Numbered from the stretch's first letter, positions 40,201-49,465 are shown. The stretch: DNA of 64,000 nucleotides from Micromonospora terminaliae (GCF_009671205.1 NZ_CP045309.1:2170001-2234000); one strand, 5' to 3'. A program made the numbers and translations. Notes: generated from the letters alone by a model not told the origin.

Positions 40201-42077
40201 GACATAACCACCAATCGCCATTCGACGGCATAACGGCCCAAAATCGCCTTGACGGCATCCTCGGCGGAGGGAGAAATCTTGACGGTGGCCACGATGGAGC
40301 TGCCCTCGATCGTGGCCTCGATGTCGTGCACGCCGGCGGCCCCTTCGAGTGCCGCGCGGAGTTCCCTGTGGGCGGCGTCCGCCCGCAGCCCGAGCTTGTA
40401 GAGCTTGCCGACGGCGGTGACGGGCAGCTCGTCGAGGACCGTGACGGTCCTGGGCGCGGCGGCGCGGTCAGGCACCCGCTCGCGCGCCCAGGCGCACAGT
40501 TCCTCCTCCGTGACCGTGGCGCCGGACCCGAGGGTGACGTAGGCGACGGGTACCTCGCCAGCGTGGACGTCAGGGCGTCCGACCGCGCTGGCCGCGGTCA
40601 CCTGCGGGTGGGCCAGCAGCGCGTCCTCGACGGTGGCGGGGTCGATGTTGTGCCCGCCGCGGATGATCAGGTCCTTGGCCCGGCCGGAAAGGTAGACGAA
40701 CCCGTCCTCGTCGACGCGTGCGAGGTCGCCGGTGTCCAGCCAGCCGTCGACCAGCTTGCCCAGGCCGTCCAGGACCGGGCCGTTCTCGTCGCGGTCGGTG
40801 ACGTAGCCGGGGAAGACGGTCGGGCCGCTGATCGCCAGAATGCCCGTCTCGCCGGCGGGTAGCTCGTCCCACGTCCCGTCCGCGGCGACCACCCGCACCG
40901 ACTGGTAGGGCAGGCGCTGGCCGACCGAGCCGGGCCGTGACACGTCGGGGAAGGTGCGCGCGCTCGCGCACGTCGCCTCGGTCAGCCCGTAGCCCTCGGT
41001 CAGGGTGATCCCGGTGCGGGCGTGAAAGCTGTCCCGGACCGCGGCGGGCAGCGGTGAGGCCCCCACCAACGGAACCTGCAGGCTGCTGATGTCAGCGTCG
41101 ACCGGGATCTGCGCCAGCGCTGCGTACACCGTGGGCACGGCGCTCATGGCGACGATTCGATAGTGCTCCACGATCTTCCAGAATGAGCCGTACAGCGCGG
41201 GATCGCGATAGCCGAGCGGACCGGCCCACACCGCGCTCTGCCCCTTGAACAGGGGCGTGAGCAGGGTGACCACGAGTGCGTTCACGTGGAAGAGCGGAAG
41301 GGCGGCGAAGACCACGCTCTCCTGATCGAACAGGGAGCTGGCGGCCAGCATCCACGCGTCGGCGACCTCGTTGCCGTGCGTGTGCGCGGCCAGCTTCGGG
41401 GCGCCGGTGGTCCCGCCGGTGTGGAACATCGCGGCCAGGTCGGCGGACCGAGGCAGGTCACCGCCGAAGGCGGCGGGATCCTGGGCCGCGGCAAGCTCGC
41501 CGAGGTAGCCGATGCGCACCCCGTGGATGGCGGGAAGCGGCTCGCGCGCGCCGGCGGCGCCGGTGGGCCGCAGCACGAGGATCGCGTCGAGCAGACCGTC
41601 CCGGGCGAGCGCCTGCGCGGTGTCCCAGGTGGCCGGCGCCAGCTCCGGCCCGGCCGTGACCAGCACGCGGGCGCCGGAGCGCCGGAGGAGTTCGGCGAGG
41701 TGCTGCCGCGACAGGCCGCTGCCCATCGGCGCCGCGATCCCGGCGAGCTGCGCGGCCAGCGTCGCGGTGATCAGATCGGCGCAGTTGGGCGACATCAGGG
41801 CGACCGCGTCACCCCGCCGCACGCCGAGGTCGTGGAACAGGTTCGCGACCCGGTGAACCTCCGCCAAGAGCTCGGCGAAGGTACGGCGCAGCGGCCCCCG
41901 CCAGCGGGTGGCGTCGGGCAGGACGGTGAGCGCCGTACGGTCCGGCCAGCACGTCGCCGCCCGCGAGAGCAGCGCGTACGTCGACTCGGGCAGGCCCCGC
42001 GCCTCGAGCGGCACAGCCTCGATCGCGGCCAGGCCGTCGGGCGTGGCGTAGTCCGGCCACAGCAGGTCCTCGGTCAT
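40197..42077 (-). CDS. acyl-CoA synthetase with additional C-terminal extension
   Basis: A 626-residue ANL-superfamily ligase. AMP-binding motif: HTGGTTGAPKLAAHTHGN; further motifs YGLTEATC, WLDTGDLARVDEDG, GRAKDLIIRGGHNIDP and the lysine motif PVTAVGKLYK. The last 70 residues (from about LRAALEGAAGVHDIEAT) form an unusual beta-rich tail absent from most ligases. It probably forms the CoA ester of an acid produced in, or feeding, the ring-cleavage pathway. ATG 42077 overlaps the preceding FAH-family stop by ATGA, and its stop overlaps the DoxX start. The substrate is not predictable. Confidence 0.9.
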   Translation of the reverse strand: MTEDLLWPDYATPDGLAAIEAVPLEARGLPESTYALLSRAATCWPDRTALTVLPDATRWRGPLRRTFAELLAEVHRVANLFHDLGVRRGDAVALMSPNCADLITATLAAQLAGIAAPMGSGLSRQHLAELLRRSGARVLVTAGPELAPATWDTAQALARDGLLDAILVLRPTGAAGAREPLPAIHGVRIGYLGELAAAQDPAAFGGDLPRSADLAAMFHTGGTTGAPKLAAHTHGNEVADAWMLAASSLFDQESVVFAALPLFHVNALVVTLLTPLFKGQSAVWAGPLGYRDPALYGSFWKIVEHYRIVAMSAVPTVYAALAQIPVDADISSLQVPLVGASPLPAAVRDSFHARTGITLTEGYGLTEATCASARTFPDVSRPGSVGQRLPYQSVRVVAADGTWDELPAGETGILAISGPTVFPGYVTDRDENGPVLDGLGKLVDGWLDTGDLARVDEDGFVYLSGRAKDLIIRGGHNIDPATVEDALLAHPQVTAASAVGRPDVHAGEVPVAYVTLGSGATVTEEELCAWARERVPDRAAAPRTVTVLDELPVTAVGKLYKLGLRADAAHRELRAALEGAAGVHDIEATIEGSSIVATVKISPSAEDAVKAILGRYAVEWRLVVMS

Positions 42078-43012
42078 CCGGCGTACCTCACGACCGTGCG
42101 CTGCCGGCCCAGGTCGATCGCGGCGTCGTCGGTCGCGACGGCGGCCTCGACGACGTCGCCGTCCTGGAGGTACCTGGGGTTCCGAACCTGGCCCTTGAAG
42201 AACATCTTCCACTTCACCGCGGGGGGCAGCAGCGAGACGAGGAACATGACCGGCTTCGGCGGCGCGCTCAGGGCGGTCCCGACCGGCGTGCCGGTCAGCA
42301 GCAGATCGCCAGCGTCGATCCGCTGGAAGCGGGTCAGCGCCTGCACCGCCTGCACCGGCGTGTAGATCATGTCCGTGGCGGGCATGTCCTGCCGCAGTTC
42401 GCCGTTGACCCACAGCTTCAGCCGGAGGTCGGTGAACCGCTTGAGTTCGTCGGCGTCGAGCAGCACCAGCGCGGGGCCGACCGGGGTGAAGGTCGGGTAG
42501 GACTTGGCCTCGTAGAACTGGGTCTGGGGAAGCTGGACGTCGCGTGCCGAGACGTCGTTGGTGACGACCAGGCCTGCGACGTAGTCGGCGAGGTTGTCCT
42601 CGGTGACCGAAGTGCCGACCGGCATCTCCCGACCGAAGACCAGCCCGATCTCCACCTCGTAGTCCAGCAGCCGCACGTGGGCGGGCCGGACGACGTCGGC
42701 GAACGGCCCGCTGATCGAGCCCGAGGTCTTGCGGAAGAACGTCAGGGGGACGGATTCGGGGTTGCCGTTGGTGTCCTTGACGTGCGAGGCGAAGTTCGTC
42801 ATCTGGGCGACGACGCGGCAGGGTGCGGTCACCGGGGAGACCAGCGCGAGGTCGTCCACCGGAACGGTGTCGCTGCTCGTCGCGGCCGCGGCGATCGCCG
42901 GCCGGTCCGCCAGCAGTTCGGCAGTGGTGGTGGCGCTGGTCTGCACCTTGGCGGCGCCGGTGGGGGTGAGCACCCACCAGGCGTCGGCGGTGCGCAGGAC
43001 GGAGGTGCTCAT
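42074..43012 (-). CDS. fumarylacetoacetate hydrolase (FAH) family protein
   Basis: A 312-residue FAH-fold enzyme. Metal-site and fold signatures: DYEVEIGLVFGR, NDVSARDVQ, KSYPTFTPVGP and AGDLLLTGTPVGT. In aromatic catabolism this family acts as acylpyruvase, hydratase or decarboxylase after ring cleavage. Between an extradiol dioxygenase and an acyl-CoA synthetase, it most likely processes the dienoate made by the dioxygenase. There is no separate MhpC-type hydrolase in the operon, so the FAH protein may also take that step. Start ATG 43012 overlaps the dioxygenase stop (ATGA). Confidence 0.9.
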   Translation of the reverse strand: MSTSVLRTADAWWVLTPTGAAKVQTSATTTAELLADRPAIAAAATSSDTVPVDDLALVSPVTAPCRVVAQMTNFASHVKDTNGNPESVPLTFFRKTSGSISGPFADVVRPAHVRLLDYEVEIGLVFGREMPVGTSVTEDNLADYVAGLVVTNDVSARDVQLPQTQFYEAKSYPTFTPVGPALVLLDADELKRFTDLRLKLWVNGELRQDMPATDMIYTPVQAVQALTRFQRIDAGDLLLTGTPVGTALSAPPKPVMFLVSLLPPAVKWKMFFKGQVRNPRYLQDGDVVEAAVATDDAAIDLGRQRTVVRYAG

Positions 43013-44142
43013 GAGGTGAACGCTTTCATCAGGCCGCGCAGGCGGTGGAGGTCGAATTCGTTGTCCTCGCGCAGCGCGCCGATGACCGCGCGCAGCTCGC
43101 GAAGCGATTCCCGGCCGGGTCGCATGCCGAGAAAATCCTTGGTGGCGGGCGGACCCCACTGGGCGAGCCCGGAGGCGGCCATTGGCGCCCAACCCGGTTC
43201 CAGCGTGCAGTCGAACAGGTCGCCGTCGGTGAAGTGCTCGACAAGGAAGCCGTCCGGGTCGCGCCAGTAGTCGAAGATCTGGCTGCCCTGGATGTGCCGC
43301 CCGATTCCCCAGGACCGCTGGTAGCCCCATTCGCGCAGGTACTCCCCGCCGGCGGCCAGCGCGTCCAGGTCGGGGACCTGGAAGGCGGAGTGCACGTACC
43401 GGTTGGCCGGGCCGAGGGTCATCGCGAGCGTGTGATGGTCGGTGGGCGTGCTGCCGCGGTCACAGCGGATGAAGCTCATGACCGGACCGCGCTCACGCTG
43501 GCCCTGGTGATACAGGAAGTCGCTGACGATCAGACCCAGGTGCTCCAGGTACCAGTTGAGCGTCTCGAGGTACTTGGTCGTCTGCAGCACGACGTGACCG
43601 AGTCGCTGTACCGTGGCCGGCTCCCGCGGCGGCCGCTGGGTGACGTTCACCCGCGCCACGTCGTGCCCGACGTTGAAGGGCAACGGCGACTGCGCGGACA
43701 GCGCAGGCAGCTCGTGCGTGTCCGCGACCACGCGGACGCGGGCCCCGCTCGGGTCGACCAGATCCACCGTGACCCCGCCCAGGCTCTCGGGGAGGGGGGT
43801 CATCGGTCGCCCGGTCGCCTCCGCGAGGCGCAGCACGTCCTGCGAGTCGGCGGCCCTGAAGGCGGGGCCGATGAACCGCGACCGCGGGCCCCGGCGGATG
43901 AGCACGCAGGGCGAACCCGGGTCCGTGCCGCGCAGATGCAGCTCGTCTGGGGTGCGCAGCGACGTCGTGAAGCCGAAGGCCCGGGCGAAGATCTCGGCGC
44001 GCTCCAGATCAGGCTTCTGGAACTCCAGCCAGGCCAGGTCGTGCACCTTGACGATCGGGTTCCGGGCCCGACCCGGGTGCTCGCCCCGCAACGCGCCCTG
44101 CTCGCTGTGCAGACCCGTATGGGGATCGTGCCGATTGATCAT
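43009..44142 (-). CDS. extradiol ring-cleavage dioxygenase (VOC family)
   Basis: A 377-residue two-module vicinal-oxygen-chelate protein. The N-terminal module starts VHDLAWLEFQ, and the C-terminal one RLGHVVLQTTKYLETLNWYLEHLG. Fe(II) ligands are expected in GHVVLQ (His), HSAFQVPD (His) and FLVEHFTDGD (Glu), all present. It would split a catechol-type ring next to the diol. ATG 44142 has the strong ribosome binding site AAAGGAGGG 6 bp upstream; it is the first gene of the operon. The promoter region holds a TGACGA inverted repeat matching one near the TetR gene. Confidence 0.9.
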   Translation of the reverse strand: MINRHDPHTGLHSEQGALRGEHPGRARNPIVKVHDLAWLEFQKPDLERAEIFARAFGFTTSLRTPDELHLRGTDPGSPCVLIRRGPRSRFIGPAFRAADSQDVLRLAEATGRPMTPLPESLGGVTVDLVDPSGARVRVVADTHELPALSAQSPLPFNVGHDVARVNVTQRPPREPATVQRLGHVVLQTTKYLETLNWYLEHLGLIVSDFLYHQGQRERGPVMSFIRCDRGSTPTDHHTLAMTLGPANRYVHSAFQVPDLDALAAGGEYLREWGYQRSWGIGRHIQGSQIFDYWRDPDGFLVEHFTDGDLFDCTLEPGWAPMAASGLAQWGPPATKDFLGMRPGRESLRELRAVIGALREDNEFDLHRLRGLMKAFTS

Positions 44143-44163
44143 GTCGCCCTCCTTTCGCAGTGT

Positions 44164-44177
44164 TGACGAAATCGTCA
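44164..44177. promoter_or_regulatory. TetR-type operator copy 1
   Basis: TGACGAAATCGTCA: perfect TGACGA arms around AA, located 22 bp before the dioxygenase start, where it would overlap that promoter. Confidence 0.7.
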
Positions 44178-44207
44178 CTTACGAGTTCAGCGTCAGTCAA
44201 GGGCGGG

Positions 44208-44221
44208 TGACGATTCCGTCA
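44208..44221. promoter_or_regulatory. TetR-type operator copy 2
   Basis: TGACGATTCCGTCA: same design with one arm mismatch, 55 bp before the TetR start and 44 bp (about four helical turns) from copy 1. Two such sites in one divergent promoter are the expected targets of the neighbouring TetR protein. Confidence 0.7.
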
Positions 44222-44276
44222 CCTCTGAGGGCCGCCGGGTAAGCTGAGCGCGGATCGAACCTCGGAGAGGACAGCG

Positions 44277-44924
44277 ATGGCGCAGCAGACCAGGCACGCT
44301 CCGAACCGCCTGGAACGGCGCAAAGCACGTACCCGTTGCGCGCTCGTGCGCGCGGCCCAGGCCTTCATCGCCGCCGGCAAGCTCAACGTCCCGATCCTGG
44401 AACTCACCCAGGCCGCTGATGTGGGGATGGGCTCGTTCTACAACCACTTCGACAGCAGGGAGCAGCTCTTCCAGGCCGCGGTGGAAGATGCACTCGACCG
44501 CTATGGCACCCTGCTCGACGAACTGACCGTCGGCTTGGACGACCCGGCTCACGTCTTCGCGCAGAGCTTCCGGCTGACCGGACGTCTCCATCGGCGGAGT
44601 CCCGAACTGAGCAAGGTCCTGCTCAACAACGGCCTGGCGCTGGCCACCTCAGGCAAGGGGCTCGCGCCGCGCGCCCGACGCGACATCGAGGACGGAGTGC
44701 GCGCCGGCCGGTTCCGCATCCGCGACCCGGAACTGGCGATGGTGATCGTGGCCGGAGCCGCGCTGTGCCTCGGCCAACTGCTGCACGACCACCCGGAACG
44801 CGACGACGCCGCAGCCAGCGACCAGGTGACCGAGGACGTGCTGCGGATGCTCGGCCTCGCGGCCGACGAGGCCCACGACATCTGCCAACGCCCGCTCCCG
44901 GACCTGAATGGCCGTCGCCCGTAG
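44277..44924 (+). CDS. TetR-family regulator of the catabolic operon
   Basis: A 215-residue TetR repressor. The DNA-binding domain is at about 12-62: ERRKARTRCALVRAAQAFIAAG, then LELTQAADVGMGSFYNHFDSREQLF, where GMGSFYNHF is the recognition helix. The rest is a helical ligand-binding and dimer domain. It diverges from the aromatic operon and the two matching operators lie between them, so it should repress the operon and itself until an aromatic inducer binds. ATG 44277 has GGAGAGG 6 bp upstream. Confidence 0.9.
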   Translation: MAQQTRHAPNRLERRKARTRCALVRAAQAFIAAGKLNVPILELTQAADVGMGSFYNHFDSREQLFQAAVEDALDRYGTLLDELTVGLDDPAHVFAQSFRLTGRLHRRSPELSKVLLNNGLALATSGKGLAPRARRDIEDGVRAGRFRIRDPELAMVIVAGAALCLGQLLHDHPERDDAAASDQVTEDVLRMLGLAADEAHDICQRPLPDLNGRRP

Positions 44925-44960
44925 GCCGACGCTCAACCCCCTGCCCCGGGCGGGCCGCTC

Positions 44961-46118
44961 CTAGGCAGTGGCCGCCTCGCGCACCATCTGGTTGGCCGTC
45001 GCCGGCTCATACCCGGTCGCCCGAAGCAGGTCACTCGCCAACGTGCGAAGCTGGATCACCATGGCATCCGCGAACGGCTTGGCGCCCCGGTGATACGCCT
45101 GGCCTGCCAGGCGGGCGCCGTCCAGCACCGCGGCCCGCGTCTGGTCGAACGGCCCAGCGTGTCGCGCCTCTCGCGCCAGCAGCTGGACCGCCTCGGCGAG
45201 CCGCTCCACGGCGGCGGGAAGCTCCTCCGGCACCGGCTCGTCGTATTGCAGCGTGGTCGCGGCCCAGCGGGTCAGCGCCCGGCACGCGAGGGTCATTCGA
45301 TCGAGTTGCTGAATCCCGTGCCGGTAGTGCTCGACATCGGTCCGGCGCCTCCAACGGGCCGGCGCGATGATCGTTACCTCCTCGGCGCCGGCAAGGGCCT
45401 CGTGCAGCCGGCCGAGGTCGGGTTCCAGCCCACCGAGCTGGTCCAAGGCTCGCATTGCCCGTTCCTGATCACGCTCGGCGAGTGCTTGTGCAACCTCTTG
45501 CAGTTGCGCGTGGAGGGTAGCGACGACCGGTGCGACAGCCTGCTCAAGAACGCGTATCGGGTTGACCGGTAGCAGCAACGCCACCACGATCAGCCCGACG
45601 GCACCGCCCACTCCGGCGTCAACGACGCGCTTCCATTCGAGGCCCTGCTCGATGTGGGCGAACGTGGCGATCAGCACGGCGGTACTGCCCGCCTGAGCGA
45701 CCAGCGCACCGCTGCGACCGGTCATCAACAGGGCCACCGCGATGGACAGCATCACCACCACGCCGATCTGCCAGGGCCCGAACCCGATGGAACGGATGAG
45801 AAGATCACTGACGAGCAGGCCCAGCCCGACGCCCAGCATCATCTCGGCGGTGCGGAGGGCGCGCTGCCCGAGCGACGCGACGATGGTGCCGACGGCAGCG
45901 CTGGGCGCGAAGATTGGCGCGGGGCGACCCAGGACATCGTGCGCCAGCCCCCAGGACAACGTCGCGGCCAGCCCACACTGCGCTGCGACGACGAGAATGA
46001 TCGTCAACAGTCGCAGCCGCAGCCGACCTGCTTCGCCACCGCGACGCCGAGCCTTCGCGACCAACGCCTTGGCATGCGCGGCGTCGGGGCGAGCCGGACC
46101 GCGCCGTTCAGCCGCCAT
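44961..46118 (-). CDS. FUSC-family membrane protein (aromatic acid exporter type)
   Basis: A protein of about 385 residues with six N-terminal helices (about 40-190 of the frame). The FUSC pattern includes FAPSAAVGTIVASLGQRALRTAEMMLGVGLGLLVSD, split by membrane turns. A long soluble helical half follows, with coiled-coil-like LQEVAQALAERDQERAMRALDQLG. The family includes fusaric-acid and p-hydroxybenzoate exporters. Proximity to the aromatic catabolic genes could mean protection from toxic acids. The start is ATG 46118; TTG 46148 is possible. It is convergent with the TetR gene. Confidence 0.85.
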   Translation of the reverse strand: MAAERRGPARPDAAHAKALVAKARRRGGEAGRLRLRLLTIILVVAAQCGLAATLSWGLAHDVLGRPAPIFAPSAAVGTIVASLGQRALRTAEMMLGVGLGLLVSDLLIRSIGFGPWQIGVVVMLSIAVALLMTGRSGALVAQAGSTAVLIATFAHIEQGLEWKRVVDAGVGGAVGLIVVALLLPVNPIRVLEQAVAPVVATLHAQLQEVAQALAERDQERAMRALDQLGGLEPDLGRLHEALAGAEEVTIIAPARWRRRTDVEHYRHGIQQLDRMTLACRALTRWAATTLQYDEPVPEELPAAVERLAEAVQLLAREARHAGPFDQTRAAVLDGARLAGQAYHRGAKPFADAMVIQLRTLASDLLRATGYEPATANQMVREAATA

Positions 46119-46183
46119 GTCGCGGGTTACCCGATCCGCCCTGGACAAATCTCCATGTCCTGCCGTCGCCTGCCTGCGATCGT

Positions 46184-47368
46184 TCAGCGGGGTGGTGACG
46201 GCGGCTCGGATGGGCGCCCTCGAGTACGGACCTCGTCTGCTACGCCGACGCAGGCCAGGATGAGGGCGGCGACGGTGGCTACCGCGAGCGGCGGCACCGG
46301 CCGCACCACTGGGGTGAGGGCCACGAGGGCGAGTGCGCCGATCACGCGGGCGAGCGACACGCGCCCGAACACCGCGTACTCGAAGAGGGCCCGTCCGGCG
46401 AGGAACAGGGCGGGTCCGCCAAGGATGACGGCGATCCAGGCCGGCTCGGAGTCACCGAGCGGGTGCGTGATGACGAGTTCGTCGCCGACGGCGACGGCGA
46501 CGATGGCGGCAACCATGATCACATGGGCGTAGAACGTCAGGACAGCAACGCGGAGAGGGTCGCGGCTCGCGGAGATGGCGCCCGCCAGGAGCGCTCCGGC
46601 GCGGTGAATGTAGATGCGCCACAGAAGCGCCGTGGTGGCGAAAGCCAGGAGCGTGGCAGTGCTGCGATCGAGCCCGAACTCGCCGGTTGCGAAGGTCAGT
46701 CCGGTCACCAGGATCGGCTCGCCGAGCGCGACGATGAAGAACTGCTGGTAACGCTCGCCGATGTGCTCTTCGGATGCCACGATCTCGAGTCGACGCGGAC
46801 CGTGGCGGCCCAACGTCGGCGTGGGAAAGCCGAGTGCGAGCGCTGCGAACTCCACGGTGGCCGCCGTCATCCACAGCGCCGCACGCACCGCTTCGGGTAG
46901 GAGCGCACCCGCGATCCATGCCGGCGCGGACAGGCCGACCCAGAAGAACAGCCGCACCGCGCTGGCCTGTGCCTCGTGGCCATGCAGAAAGTAGATGGCG
47001 ATGGCGAGGCCACCAAGCCGGATGGTGAGGTACGCACCGGCGAAGACCAGGCCCCGCTGGCCGAACGCCTCCGGCGCCGCAGCCGCCAGCACGAGGGCGC
47101 CGAACATGATCGGCATGGTGAGCAGTTGCACCAGCGGATGTCGCGGGTCGAACGCGTCCAGCAACCTCGTCGTAGCGCCCCACAGATGCAACACGGCGAA
47201 CAGCAACACCAGCGTCTGGAACGCGCCAGCCCAACTCAGCTGCTCGAGCAGCTGGCGGGAGAGTTGAAAGAACACGAGGACGAACACCAGGTCGAAGAAC
47301 AGCTCCAGGAACGCCGTCCGCGCCTGCTCCGGTCGTCGCAGAAGCTTGCTCGCCCTGCCCGTCGTCAT
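46184..47368 (-). CDS. ltrA: low temperature requirement protein A family
   Basis: A 394-residue membrane protein with about ten helices. The conserved LtrA opening is FLELFFDLVFVLVFFQLS, then HLWGATTRLLDAFDPRHP and ASEEHIGERYQQFFIVALGEPIL. LtrA was named for growth at low temperature in Listeria; the molecular role is unknown. ATG 47368 has AGGAGG about 12 bp upstream; an earlier in-frame start lacks a signal. A frameshifted relic of a second LtrA lies at 48970-49465. Confidence 0.88.
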   Translation of the reverse strand: MTTGRASKLLRRPEQARTAFLELFFDLVFVLVFFQLSRQLLEQLSWAGAFQTLVLLFAVLHLWGATTRLLDAFDPRHPLVQLLTMPIMFGALVLAAAAPEAFGQRGLVFAGAYLTIRLGGLAIAIYFLHGHEAQASAVRLFFWVGLSAPAWIAGALLPEAVRAALWMTAATVEFAALALGFPTPTLGRHGPRRLEIVASEEHIGERYQQFFIVALGEPILVTGLTFATGEFGLDRSTATLLAFATTALLWRIYIHRAGALLAGAISASRDPLRVAVLTFYAHVIMVAAIVAVAVGDELVITHPLGDSEPAWIAVILGGPALFLAGRALFEYAVFGRVSLARVIGALALVALTPVVRPVPPLAVATVAALILACVGVADEVRTRGRPSEPPSPPR

Positions 47369-47434
47369 CGTTTGCCCGTTCCTCCTTGCCGTTTCTGCCG
47401 GTCTCCGCCGTAGCACCGCCCTTGGCGTAACAGC

Positions 47435-48523
47435 TCAGCGCGGCTGGTCGCCGTGCCCGGGGTCGTGAGGTGGTTGATCCGGGCCGGCGTGCGTCGCCGG
47501 AACGAACTCCCGCAGCAGGATCTTGACGATTCCGGCGGCGGGTATGGCCAGCAGCGCTCCCACCAGGCCGCCGAGCTGAGCGGCGGCGAGCACGCTGACC
47601 AGCACGGTCAACGGGTTCAGCTGCACCGCGTGGGACATGATGGCCGGTTGCAGCACGTGGTTCTCGAACTGCTGGTAGACCACGAAGAAGACCAGCACGA
47701 TCACCCCGGCGGTCGGGGAGTGCAGGAAGCCCGCACCGCCCGCGACAATCGCCCCGAGGGTCGCACCCACCATCGGGATCAGATCGGCGACGGCGACCAA
47801 CAGCGCGACCACGGCGGCGTACGGCACGCCGGTGAGCACGAGCACCACGAAGGTCAGCACGCCGCAAATAAGGCTGATCAAGAGGTTTCCGCTCACGTAG
47901 CCGGTGATGGTGCGAGCCGACTCTCGACCGACGCGGTGCAGCCGTTCCGCCCGGGCGCCACCGCCGGCCAGGGCCAGCGTCCGGGCGGTGATCTGCGGGG
48001 TCTGCACCACGATCAGATACGCCAGCACCACCACGGACAGCATCCCCGCGACGCCCTGTGCCGCCCCGCGGGCCAGCCCGAGCGTCGAGCGGCCGAGTTG
48101 ACCGCCGAAGCGCCGGAACTCGTCGGCGTGCGCCTCGGCGTACCGGCGAACGTGGAACCGCTCCAGCAGTTCGCCGACGGGGCCCCGCCCTGCCCGTACC
48201 TCGCGCAACAGGTCGGGCGCCTGGTGGGCGAACCGGGCCAGTTCGTTCACCAGGGGCACGACGAGGACCACGGTGAGCGCAGCGAGCACCACCAAGGCAG
48301 CCAGGAACACCAGCAGCGCGGCCGCCGCCCGCCGCCGGACCAGTCGTTGCTGCACCCGGTTCACCAGTGGATTCAGGGCCACCGCGAGAAACGCTGCCGC
48401 CACCAGCCAGCCCAGCACCAGCCGGGTCTGCCAGACCAAGGCCAACCCGACCAGAGTGGCGAGGACCAGACCGATGACGATCAGCGCCCGGCGGGCCGTG
48501 AACCGGTCGTCGGCAGTGCTCAT
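47435..48523 (-). CDS. AI-2E family transporter
   Basis: A 362-residue membrane protein of the AI-2E/TqsA/PerM superfamily. Seven to eight helices: two N-terminal pairs, a soluble insert (about 100-150), then the conserved end GVPYAAVVALLVAVADLIPMVG, VYQQFENHVLQPAIMSHAVQLNP and GALLAIPAAGIVKILL. Members export signalling or other small molecules; most are uncharacterised. The tail is Pro/His/Asp-rich. ATG 48523 has a purine-rich site upstream. It lies 66 bp before the ltrA start and could share its transcript. Confidence 0.88.
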   Translation of the reverse strand: MSTADDRFTARRALIVIGLVLATLVGLALVWQTRLVLGWLVAAAFLAVALNPLVNRVQQRLVRRRAAAALLVFLAALVVLAALTVVLVVPLVNELARFAHQAPDLLREVRAGRGPVGELLERFHVRRYAEAHADEFRRFGGQLGRSTLGLARGAAQGVAGMLSVVVLAYLIVVQTPQITARTLALAGGGARAERLHRVGRESARTITGYVSGNLLISLICGVLTFVVLVLTGVPYAAVVALLVAVADLIPMVGATLGAIVAGGAGFLHSPTAGVIVLVFFVVYQQFENHVLQPAIMSHAVQLNPLTVLVSVLAAAQLGGLVGALLAIPAAGIVKILLREFVPATHAGPDQPPHDPGHGDQPR

Positions 48524-48969
48524 TGGGCACGACTACCCTCTGCAAGGAGAAGGAAAGCCAGCGGAGCAGTCTCGATCCCTCAGGGCGTCAGGCGAACGGG
48601 TTCGACGCGAGGGCATCGAGCGGTGCCTGCTTGCCGAAGTCATCATGTCGGTCGCGGTGGAACTCGTGCATCCGAACGGCGTCGGCCTCCAAAGACAGGC
48701 TCATTTAGGTCGGCTACGCGCAGGTCGGCGTGAAGTTGTCCACGTTTGAGTGTCTTTTGCGGGCCATGATCCCTCTCCGAGCCCGTTGTGCGCGTGGCCC
48801 CGATTGTCCGACTGGCCCACAGAGGCCAGTACCTAATCGGCAGACTTGTATGCCAGCCACTCGAGTGGGCGAATGGGCCGCTGGTGGGTCCGCCTCTCAG
48901 GAACAGGGCGGCCGCCGCACCAAAACCATGTTCCTTCGCCTGAAGGCTTCCGCGACGGGACAGTTGGTC
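48524..48969. other. intergenic, nothing recognised
   Basis: No supported gene. A tiny minus-strand ATG frame near 48774 (MARKRHSN...) has GAGAGG before it, but stops after 17 codons. Confidence 0.4.
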
Positions 48970-49465
48970 GGTGCCCTGCCGGTCCGGAATGAGGTAGCTG
49001 ACGGCGCCGGTGCTGGTGCGGGTGTGCGTAGTGCCTGGGCGATCCGGTGTGGGTGGACGCGGCGGGTCATTCGCCAGCGGATCGCGTGGTCGGCGAGCAG
49101 GTAGGTGATCACGCCGACGAAGAGGGCCAGGTGCGGGAGGGTGTTGAGCGGGGCGCCCGGTGCGATCAGGCCCCAGCTGCCCAGCACGGACATCGTTTTG
49201 CCGAGCCCGAGCGAGACGAGGACGATGCCGGCGATCATCGGCAGGTGCGCAGCAGCGCGTAGGCGTCCTGAGCCAGCGCCGCCCGCCGGTCTGTGCCGCT
49301 CGCCGCCAGCACCCGCGCACCGTAGCTGGCGGTCGTGCTGAAGTAGATCCACCAGAGTGCGGCGAGCAGGGCCGTGCCCAGTGCGGCGGCGACGCCCCAC
49401 TCTGCCAACAAGCCGTCCCCGCGACCGTGGATCGCCTCAGTCGGCGTGCGGTGTCGACAGAATGG
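48970..49465 (-). pseudogene. frameshifted, truncated LtrA relic
   Basis: From about 49465 the sequence reads TPTEAIHGRGDGLLAEWG, ALLAALWWIYFSTTAS and QDAYALLRT, then meets a stop at 49235. The protein continues in another frame from about 49250 as HLPMIAGIVLVSLGLGKT, HLALFVGVITYLLAD and HAIRWRM, ending near 48990. Together this is the C-terminal third of an LtrA-family protein with a frameshift in the CTGCTGCGC repeat. The N-terminal part is missing. It is not a copy of the intact neighbour but a diverged relative. Confidence 0.7.

Noticed and set aside
38369..40258. 629-codon frame extending the monooxygenase upstream
   Set aside because: The FAD motif begins right after ATG 39850; the extension overlies the DoxX-like gene.
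40197..42977. 926-codon frame extending the acyl-CoA synthetase upstream
   Set aside because: The extension lies over the FAH gene in another frame; ATG 42077 with ATGA overlap is the natural start.
48640..48780. Start of an IS3-like OrfA (MARKRHS...) on the minus strand
   Set aside because: Stops after 17 codons and no further transposase sequence follows in any frame.
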